64,000 nt of DNA, from positions 6,758,001 through 6,822,000 of the forward strand of contig NZ_BAAAYL010000001.1 of assembly GCF_039536205.1 (NCBI RefSeq), in the 5' to 3' direction. Shown piece by piece: positions 16,728 to 23,979 of the stretch. Under the pieces are notes generated by a model, which was given only the letters and a program-made list of their open reading frames with translations, had not been told where the DNA came from and did no database searches. Position 1 is the stretch's first letter. Each line of letters starts with the position of its first letter. The position numbers and the translations under genes are program-made. The DNA is from Streptomyces sannanensis (GTDB lineage: Bacteria; Actinomycetota; Actinomycetes; Streptomycetales; Streptomycetaceae).

Positions 16728-18104
16728 ATGACACTTCCAACCGAGAAGACGGCCGATCTCCCGCCCGCATCGGGTGCGTCCGCCGCCGGCCTGACCGCGA
16801 AAGCGACACACCGTGCGGTGTTGGCCAACGGCCAACAACAGGCGTGTGTATGGGGGTTGGGCTATATCGGCTGGTCGACGGTTGAGGCTCTGCGTGCCGA
16901 GCAGGTCCGCACGCTTGGCTACGACATCAGCATCGACCGGGTGAACGAGCTCACCTCCTTCCAGCAGCCCGGCACCCTTCAGGTCACAGACGACCGGCGA
17001 CGGGCACTCGGGAGTGACATCGCCGTGCACTTCATCGCGGTGCCGACAGAGCGTCAGGCCGAGCCGTTCACGACCGCCCTAGTGGATGTCTTTACCTCCA
17101 TTGTCGAGGCGACCGTGGCGCGCCCGGGCGATCAGATCCCGCCGCTGGTGGTGATTGAGTCGACCCTTACCCCAGGAACCGTCGAGAGACTGCTGCTGCC
17201 CCTCATTACGGAGGCTGGCCTCATCCCGGACGTCGACCTGTTGCTGGCGCTCGCGCCCAGGCGTGACTGGTTTCTGGCGGAGGGGTACGGGCTGCGCGAC
17301 CTGGACCGGATCTACGGCGGTATCGGGCCGGCTTCGGCCGCCGCTGCGGACGGGGTGTTGTCGCTGATGTGCGACACGCTGCACCAGGCCGCCAGCCACG
17401 TGGAAGGCGAGCTGGTGAAGTGCGTGGAGAACGCCTACCGGCACCTGGAGATCACCCTCGCCAACCAGTTGACCCTGGGCTATCCGCACGTCGACATGGT
17501 CGAGGTGCTCCGTCTGGCCGGCACCAAGTGGAACATCGGAACCTTCCACCCAAGCTTCGGCACCGGCGGCTACTGCATCCCGCTCTCCAGCCGGTACCTG
17601 CTCCAGGGCGCCCCGCGTCCTGAGGAGCTGTCACTGCTCACGCAGACCGTCGAGACCGACATGCGGATGCGCTCGCTGGTCGCGGGCGCAGTGGCAGGCG
17701 GTCCGGTACTGATCCTCGGAGTGGCGTACAAGGGCGGCATCAAGGTGGCCACCCTCAGTCCCACCATCAGGATCGTGGAGGAGCTCCGCGCTTCGGGAGT
17801 CCCGTTCTCGGTACACGACCCGATGTACACCGAGCAGGAGATCGAGGCACTGCTCGGCGCCGGTGCGGCCACCACGGGCCTGGGCACGGCCGTGGCCGAG
17901 GCCGCCTGCGTCCTGATCGTCCCGGACCATCCCGAGTTCCTGGAGCCGCGCTACCTCGATCTGCTCAAGGCCGAGCGGCGTTCGCCACTGCTGATTCTGG
18001 ACAACCATGGGGTCCTCGCCGAGCAGTCGTGGCCGGATCACGTGGTCTACCGCCGGGCCGGCGGCCCGGACTGGCTGGACCGCGAAGCGCTCGGTCACCC
18101 CTGA
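16728..18104 (+). CDS. Nucleotide-sugar dehydrogenase homologue (UDP-Glc/ManNAc dehydrogenase family), divergent active site
   Basis: 458 residues. The NAD-binding motif VWGLGYIGWST is near residue 41, the HFIAVPT strand near 103, a FLAEG segment with an inserted RRDW just before it near 181, KCVENAYRH near 228, and the catalytic cysteine in GTGGYCIPLSSRYL near 285. Family enzymes oxidise a sugar C6 hydroxyl to a carboxylate in two NAD-dependent steps. Here the residues after Cys (usually PKD or VDP) read P-L-S, so the conserved acid is gone, and the substrate loop is rearranged. It may therefore act on a different alcohol or stop at the aldehyde. It follows the deacetylase by five bases. Confidence 0.83.
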   Translation: MTLPTEKTADLPPASGASAAGLTAKATHRAVLANGQQQACVWGLGYIGWSTVEALRAEQVRTLGYDISIDRVNELTSFQQPGTLQVTDDRRRALGSDIAVHFIAVPTERQAEPFTTALVDVFTSIVEATVARPGDQIPPLVVIESTLTPGTVERLLLPLITEAGLIPDVDLLLALAPRRDWFLAEGYGLRDLDRIYGGIGPASAAAADGVLSLMCDTLHQAASHVEGELVKCVENAYRHLEITLANQLTLGYPHVDMVEVLRLAGTKWNIGTFHPSFGTGGYCIPLSSRYLLQGAPRPEELSLLTQTVETDMRMRSLVAGAVAGGPVLILGVAYKGGIKVATLSPTIRIVEELRASGVPFSVHDPMYTEQEIEALLGAGAATTGLGTAVAEAACVLIVPDHPEFLEPRYLDLLKAERRSPLLILDNHGVLAEQSWPDHVVYRRAGGPDWLDREALGHP

Positions 18105-18119
18105 GAGAGGTGGAATTTC

Positions 18120-19142
18120 ATGTCGCAGGATCTCAATCCCGTCGACTCGTACGAGCACAGCGTGCTGGAAGCCTGGCGCTCCGTCATAACGGGGACGATT
18201 CGCCGGGATTCGAACTTCTTCGCCGAGGGCGGATCGTCGGTGGGCGCGGCCCGTGTGACGGCCCGTCTGCGAGGTGCTCTGTCGCAGAACTATCCGTTGA
18301 GCCTCCTTGCCCAGTACCCAGTCTTCGCCGACTTCGTGCAGATGATCCGGAAGAACTCCTCGGAGTCCCTTCCGGCCCTCCGAGTCCGGGCTGGCCTCGG
18401 ACAGGCGGGCGCGGCCTCGCACAAGTCGGCGTGGATCCACGCCGGCGGCGGGGAGATCATGTTCCTCCGAGGCATTGCCGAAAGCCTCCCGGAGATTGAT
18501 TTCCTGGGCATTCGGGACGTGGACTGGGACCGGCCGGCGGACCGGATCGTGCCGTTGGCGATCTCTGAGCAAGCCGCCTCGTACCATGACGTGATAGTGG
18601 CCCACGGGGACTATCCGCACGTCGCCGGTTATTCGTCGGGGTCCATCCTGGCGTACGAGGTAGCGGCCCTCAGGCAGGCGGCAGGCCTGAGCGTGGTGCC
18701 GCCGCTGCTGATCGACCCGCCGATGCTGGACCGGGTGCGCACCCAACCCTCGTACGAAGAGGTGCTGGCGGAATTCGTCGGGGTGAGCGAGGAAGCGGCT
18801 TCGGACCCAGCACGGCACGCCGTCGAGTGGTCCGAGGCGCTGGCCCGGAGGTCGCCCGTCGGGGCGTTGCCGGAGCAGGGCTATGAGGAATGGCTGGCGC
18901 ATATGTGCCGGATCAGTGCGAAGTCACTTTGGGCGCTTAGACGTTACGAGCCGACGCATTCCTCCTTGCGGGTGCACCTCGTCCTGTCCAGCACGCGCCC
19001 GGATCTCGAGACTTCGCTCTCGGATTGGTCAGGCTTGTGCGGAGGACCTCTTGTTGTGCACATGATTGACGCCTCTCATCACGATATCATTTCCCACCCC
19101 GAACTCCCCCGTATCATCGAAGATTGGATTTCTTCGAACTGA
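18120..19142 (+). CDS. Free-standing carrier-thioesterase didomain
   Basis: 340 residues. Residues 10-85 form a carrier domain with the phosphopantetheine serine in FFAEGGSSVGAA (Ser 40). Residues 105-340 form an alpha/beta-hydrolase thioesterase with nucleophile Ser near 172 in AGYSSGSILAY, an Asp in LLIDPP near 201 and the His in DASHHDII near 318. The elbow is GYSSG rather than the common GxSxGG, but the triad is complete. It would accept the finished chain from the KS-AT-PCP protein or hold a unit in trans, and then release it by hydrolysis or cyclisation. AGAGAGGTGG precedes ATG 18120. Confidence 0.86.
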   Translation: MSQDLNPVDSYEHSVLEAWRSVITGTIRRDSNFFAEGGSSVGAARVTARLRGALSQNYPLSLLAQYPVFADFVQMIRKNSSESLPALRVRAGLGQAGAASHKSAWIHAGGGEIMFLRGIAESLPEIDFLGIRDVDWDRPADRIVPLAISEQAASYHDVIVAHGDYPHVAGYSSGSILAYEVAALRQAAGLSVVPPLLIDPPMLDRVRTQPSYEEVLAEFVGVSEEAASDPARHAVEWSEALARRSPVGALPEQGYEEWLAHMCRISAKSLWALRRYEPTHSSLRVHLVLSSTRPDLETSLSDWSGLCGGPLVVHMIDASHHDIISHPELPRIIEDWISSN

Positions 19143-19267
19143 TGCAATGGCGGCAAGAAATGGTGGATATTACTTATGTGTCCCCTGGGGGAGTTGACAA
19201 TGCTCGCCGACCGTAAATTCCGCACGCTCTGGCCGAGCCGGCGGGCTCAGCGGCCAGAAAGGGAAAA
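19143..19267 (+). promoter_or_regulatory. Possible internal promoter region before the exporter gene
   Basis: This 125-base gap is the longest between genes 6978 and 30637 of the cluster. It contains a perfect TTGACA at 19193-19198 and a TAAATT 14 bases further, a spacing shorter than ideal. It also holds a small CCCCTGGGG palindrome at about 19183-19191 just upstream. A secondary promoter serving the exporter and the synthetase genes is plausible but not demonstrated by the sequence. Confidence 0.3.
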
Positions 19268-20596
19268 ATGACAGTCGCGCCAAACCAGCCCTGCGCGGAT
19301 GAGACCCTGGAGACGGGACGGGGCTTGCGTGAACGCCTCCGAAGTACGCTCCCGCCACCAGGCCCAATCCGTATCCTGCAGACCAATACGTTGATTTCTG
19401 CTATCGGCTATGGTCTCTACACGTCTGGCAGTGCTCTGTTCTTCGTCAAGGCAGCCGACTTGTCACAATCACAGGTGGGGCTGGGTTTCTCTCTCGCCGG
19501 GATCGTCGGTGCCTTCATCAGTGTGCGCATCGGCCGTCTCGCAGACCGCTGGGGGCCGCGCGAGACCGCCCTCTGTTTCGCGGTTCTCCTCTCCTTGCTC
19601 ATGGTGGCCGCTGTTTTCGTGCGTGACCTGTGGGAGTTCCTTCCTGTCATCGTTTGCATCGGAGTCGCGGAGACAGCTGGCAATGTCGCTTGGGGGGCGC
19701 TGATTGGGCATTTGGTGCCCAAGGAGGACCGAGTTCGCCTCATGGCCCGGAATCGTGTTCTGGTGAACATCGGATTCTCTGTCGGGGTACTATTCGCTGG
19801 TGTGGCGATCGGCCTGAATACCCGCCTTGCCTATGCGTGTCTGGTGTTGGGGATGGCCGTGGCCGCCATGCTCACTGCGGTTTTGAGCCTCCGGTTGCCC
19901 AGGGTTCCCCCGTCCACAGCGCACGGAGGCAGCAAGCGCAGCGGAGGGATCAGCTATGACGTGCCCTACATTGCTCTCTCGGCCGTGAGCAGCATGACGC
20001 TCATTGGGAACACGATCCTGACTGTGGGGCTGCCGCTCTGGGTCGTGACGCAGACCTCCCTGCCAATTCAACTTGCCGCGTGGATGATTCTGGGCAATAC
20101 AGCGATTGTCATCCTGCTCCAGGTCAAGGTCTCCAAGGGAAGTGACACAGTGCCAGGCGCACGGCGGATGCAGCGTCGGGCATTCATCGTCTTGGCAGCA
20201 GCCTGTGCGTGCGCTCCATTGGTACACGACCTCGGTCCCGTTCCTGGCGCGGTGGTCCTGCTCATTGTCGTCGCACTGCTAACTATGGGAGAGTTGTGGG
20301 GGGAAAGCGCGAACTGGTCATTTCGCTTCAACTTCCTGGACCCCCGGGCCCAGGGTGCCTACAGCGGGATGTACATACTCGGAAATTCGATTCCCACCGT
20401 GACCGCGCCAGCCCTTGTAACCTTCGTCACGGCCCGCTTCGTGCCCGGCGGTTGGTTCATTCTCGCCGGAGTTTTCATGGTCGGCCTCCTACTCAACGGC
20501 CCCGTGATTGCCTGGGCCGAGCGCACACGAGCCGCTTCAGGAACCACTGCGGCCGAGTTGGAGAACCAAGGCGTCGAAGCGCTACAGGAGGCGTGA
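19268..20596 (+). CDS. MFS-family multidrug/product exporter
   Basis: 442 residues with about 12 hydrophobic segments. The loop after helix 2 reads GRLADRWGPRETAL (near residue 93), the conserved major-facilitator motif G-x-L-a-D-r-x-G. Helix 5 (GFSVGVLFAGVAIGL) has the glycine-rich pattern of drug/proton antiporters. The position inside the cluster, just before the synthetase genes and overlapping the NRPS start by GTGA, suggests that it exports the product and gives self-protection. A substrate cannot be read from sequence. ATG 19268 has AAAGGGAAAA upstream. Confidence 0.88.
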   Translation: MTVAPNQPCADETLETGRGLRERLRSTLPPPGPIRILQTNTLISAIGYGLYTSGSALFFVKAADLSQSQVGLGFSLAGIVGAFISVRIGRLADRWGPRETALCFAVLLSLLMVAAVFVRDLWEFLPVIVCIGVAETAGNVAWGALIGHLVPKEDRVRLMARNRVLVNIGFSVGVLFAGVAIGLNTRLAYACLVLGMAVAAMLTAVLSLRLPRVPPSTAHGGSKRSGGISYDVPYIALSAVSSMTLIGNTILTVGLPLWVVTQTSLPIQLAAWMILGNTAIVILLQVKVSKGSDTVPGARRMQRRAFIVLAAACACAPLVHDLGPVPGAVVLLIVVALLTMGELWGESANWSFRFNFLDPRAQGAYSGMYILGNSIPTVTAPALVTFVTARFVPGGWFILAGVFMVGLLLNGPVIAWAERTRAASGTTAAELENQGVEALQEA

Positions 20597-23500
20597 GCAA
20601 CGTGTACGAACAAGCGGTATTCCCGCTCCCCGACCTCGCCGCGAAGGTCCTGGGCATGCCTGAGACCGAGGTGCTGGCCGCAGCGAGCCGTACTTCCTTC
20701 GTCGGGTTGGGCGGCACATCGCTGCGTGCGGTTGATTTCGTGGCCCGAGCCGAGGCTTTGGGAGTGGCCCTCGATCTCGTCGCACTCCTCGGCGATGAGC
20801 CGCTGAGCGGCGTGCTGGAACGGGCCACCCCCATGCAGCCAGCCACCACCTCACCCACAGCGACAACGAAGCGATACCGGCCGCTGAACGCCGACGAGCT
20901 GCCGATGCTGATGGATGACCCGTCCGGAAGCTCCACCCGGTTCCACCTTCTGTTCAGCGCCGACCTCCGCGGAACGGTAGACCGGGGACGGCTGCTTGAG
21001 GCGGTGCAGACGCTCACCGATCGCCATGAAGCGCTTCGAACGGCGTTCTCACGCGAAGCGGGGAAGTACGAAGCGCGCATCTCATCCACCTGGCGAGCCA
21101 GGGTGTTGTTCCAAGAGCTGTCCATCCCGGAGGGTGCGGATGGGGTCGCTGCCCTGCACACTATGCTTGGCTCGAGCTCTGCCAGCCTGCTGCGGCCTTT
21201 CGAGCAGCCTCCCGTGGTGTTCGTCCTGACGAGCGTTCAGGAAAACCGTCACGTGCTCAGTATCTTGATTCACCATGCTGTCGCTGACGGTTGGAGCATC
21301 GGAAGGCTCTGGCTGGAGCTGTTCGACCTGTATGCGGGAACGCCTGAAGTCGAGACGGCACTGTTTCCGGCGGCGCGCGCCACATTTGTGCCCGAGAACG
21401 AAGGGCTCCTGACACGACGGCTCCGCGAGCTGGCCGGCACACCGACCGTCATTGAGATCCCGAGCGATCTGCGCAGAACGAGCGAGCTCGATCACCGCGG
21501 CGCGCGCGTCGTCGTCGAACTCACCGCCGACACGGCGGCGGCCTGCACATCTACGGCCGAGGCGTACGGCGTCACCCGCAACACACTTCTGCTGGCGGCG
21601 TGGTCGCTCGCCGTCATGACAGCTACGAGTTCCCGCGACCTGCTCCTCGGCCTGTCGTGGGTGGGACGCTCGCGCGAATCCGATCGCCGCTACCTGGGGC
21701 TGGCCACGAAGCTACTCCCGGTTCGGATGACAGGCGCCGAGGATGCTGACGCCCCGGCCTTCGTTCGCTCGGTTAGCGAGAGCGTTCGAGCCGCGATCGG
21801 GGCTCGAGAGGTGCCCTACGCTGCTTTGATGAAGGGACTTGGTGTAGAGCCGGCTCCTGATCGCAACCCACTAATCCAGGTCGCCTTCGCGGCACATGAC
21901 GAAATGGTTCCCGAGACGCTGCTCCTGCCGGACATCAAGGTTGACTTCCACGAAGGCCACTGTGGAGGCTCCGTCTTCGACGCGATGCTGTATGTGCAGC
22001 GGTGGGGCGAGCAGCCCCGTCTGTGTCTCGAGTACGCGACCTCGGTCATGGCGCCACATGACGCGTCCCGACTGATTGCGATGTTCCGCGCAGCGCTGCG
22101 CGCTCTCACCACTGCACCGGATGGTGCCACAACGGTTTACGACCTCTTGGACCTGGAGGTCGAGCACCAGGGCCCGGGTATCGCTTGGCCTCAGGACCAA
22201 GGGCTGTGGCAGATGGTCGAACAGGCCGCGAGAGAACATGCGTCGCTGCCTGCTGTCATCGAACCCGGTCGGCCGCCGTTGGCCTACGTGGACTTGGTCG
22301 AAGTGGTCGCTGCTCAGTCCCAGGCGCTGTCGGAGGCCGGCGTCGGTACGGGAGATGTCGTCTTCATCGGACTCGACCGTTCGATCGAGGAGATCACATC
22401 AGTACTGGCGGTCCTGCGCATCGGCGCGGCCTATGTCGGCATCGAACCGGACCTGCCTGACCAGGTGTTGCGAAACATGATCGACATTGCACAGCCGGCG
22501 GCGGCGATAACCACGGTGCGACAGGCGGAAACTCTTGCGCGCCTCGGGAGGCCACTGTCCATCCTTCAGCCACTCAACCCGTTCGAGCCCGCCGACCGGG
22601 AACCGGCAGAGACAGCGCAACCGATCGATGCGGACCCGGAGCGCATCGCATACGTCGCGTTCACCTCGGGGACCACTGGAGCGCCCAAGGCCGTTAGAAT
22701 CCCCCACCGTGCCGTCATCCGGTTGGTGCGCGACGAGGCGGTGGTACGGCCCCGAGCCGCTACGCGCTTTCTGCGGCTCGCGGCCCTCTCCTTCGATGCC
22801 TCCACCCTTGAGCTGTTTGTGCCGCTCACACGCGGCGGCACGGTCGTCGTCTGTGCAGACCGCTACCCCACCCCGAGTTCCCTGGCGGGAATCCTGCACA
22901 CCCAGGCCGTGACCGGACTCTGGCTCACAGCTGGCCTCTTCCGCCTCATGGCCGAGTATGCCCCGTCCGCATTCAACGCCGTCGACCAACTGTTGACCGG
23001 TGGGGATGTAGTGCCCGCGCCACAGGCGCGGCGTGTCCTAGAGCTTAACCCCGGACTGCGGTTGACCAATGGCTATGGGCCGACCGAAAACACCACGTTC
23101 ACGACGGTTCATCATCTCGACGACCCCGCCGAGATCGGTGACACCGTGCCGATTGGCACCCCGATCGGTGGAACCGACGTCGTCCTACTCGATGCCCTGG
23201 GCAGGCCTGCCCCTGACGGCGCTGTCGGTGAGATTCACACCTCGGGTTACGGGCTCGCCGTGGACTACCTAGACGACCCCGTTGAGACAGCGCGCCGGTT
23301 CATCCACCGTGCGAACGGCCGCAGATACTACCGAACTGGCGACCTCGCGCGCTGGGACGGAGCGGGACGCCTGCACTTCCACGGCCGTTCTGACGATCAG
23401 ATCAAGATCCGGGGTTTTCGGGTGGAGCCCGATGGTGTGGCTCGAATCCTGCGCCAGTTGCCCGGAGTTCAGGACGCGGTCGTGGTCAAGTCGGCCGAGG

Positions 23501-23979
23501 ACGCCGGCGAGCCGCGCCTCCTCGCCGGCGTCGTGCCGAGTCGAGCCGATCTGGATGTTGAGACGCTGCGAGCCCAGGCCGCGCGGGATCTCGCGGACTT
23601 CTCCGTGCCCTCGCTCTGGGCACTCACCCCGAGTCTGCCGCTCACCGCGAACGGGAAAGTCGATGTCGGGGCTCTCACGAAACTTGCCCTCACAGAAGCC
23701 ACTGTTGAGTACACGCACGCCCTTGACACCTCACCGGTCGCTGACCTCGAGGAGATAGAGGACACGGTCGCGGACATCTGGGAAGTGGTCCTTGCGACCA
23801 GCGATTTCGGATATGACGACCGATTCTTCGATGTGGGCGGGAGCTCGCTGCTGGCGCCCATGGTGTGCGACAGGCTCCGTGCCGCGTACCCCGACTGCCG
23901 GATCAAGGTCATCGACCTGCTCCGGCAGCCAACCATTACGGAACTTGCCAAGGTGCTCTACGAACGGATGACAGCCTGA
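20593..23979 (+). CDS. Non-ribosomal peptide synthetase, PCP-C-A-PCP, valine-like pocket
   Basis: 1,128 residues from GTG 20593, which shares bases with the exporter stop and has GGAGG upstream. Domains: an N-terminal carrier (VGLGGTSLRA, Ser 43), a condensation domain about 95-520 with the active HHAVADGW near 227, an adenylation domain about 540-1030 (TSGTTGAPKA; NGYGPTEN; YYRTGDLARW; NGKVDV) and a second carrier about 1045-1120 (VGGSSLLA). By eye the ten pocket residues are D-A-L-W-L-G-G-T-F-K, one or two changes from valine codes such as DAFWIGGTFK. An N-terminal carrier with no adenylation domain in cis implies loading in trans, probably by the serine-type enzyme downstream. Confidence 0.9.
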   Translation: MSNVYEQAVFPLPDLAAKVLGMPETEVLAAASRTSFVGLGGTSLRAVDFVARAEALGVALDLVALLGDEPLSGVLERATPMQPATTSPTATTKRYRPLNADELPMLMDDPSGSSTRFHLLFSADLRGTVDRGRLLEAVQTLTDRHEALRTAFSREAGKYEARISSTWRARVLFQELSIPEGADGVAALHTMLGSSSASLLRPFEQPPVVFVLTSVQENRHVLSILIHHAVADGWSIGRLWLELFDLYAGTPEVETALFPAARATFVPENEGLLTRRLRELAGTPTVIEIPSDLRRTSELDHRGARVVVELTADTAAACTSTAEAYGVTRNTLLLAAWSLAVMTATSSRDLLLGLSWVGRSRESDRRYLGLATKLLPVRMTGAEDADAPAFVRSVSESVRAAIGAREVPYAALMKGLGVEPAPDRNPLIQVAFAAHDEMVPETLLLPDIKVDFHEGHCGGSVFDAMLYVQRWGEQPRLCLEYATSVMAPHDASRLIAMFRAALRALTTAPDGATTVYDLLDLEVEHQGPGIAWPQDQGLWQMVEQAAREHASLPAVIEPGRPPLAYVDLVEVVAAQSQALSEAGVGTGDVVFIGLDRSIEEITSVLAVLRIGAAYVGIEPDLPDQVLRNMIDIAQPAAAITTVRQAETLARLGRPLSILQPLNPFEPADREPAETAQPIDADPERIAYVAFTSGTTGAPKAVRIPHRAVIRLVRDEAVVRPRAATRFLRLAALSFDASTLELFVPLTRGGTVVVCADRYPTPSSLAGILHTQAVTGLWLTAGLFRLMAEYAPSAFNAVDQLLTGGDVVPAPQARRVLELNPGLRLTNGYGPTENTTFTTVHHLDDPAEIGDTVPIGTPIGGTDVVLLDALGRPAPDGAVGEIHTSGYGLAVDYLDDPVETARRFIHRANGRRYYRTGDLARWDGAGRLHFHGRSDDQIKIRGFRVEPDGVARILRQLPGVQDAVVVKSAEDAGEPRLLAGVVPSRADLDVETLRAQAARDLADFSVPSLWALTPSLPLTANGKVDVGALTKLALTEATVEYTHALDTSPVADLEEIEDTVADIWEVVLATSDFGYDDRFFDVGGSSLLAPMVCDRLRAAYPDCRIKVIDLLRQPTITELAKVLYERMTA

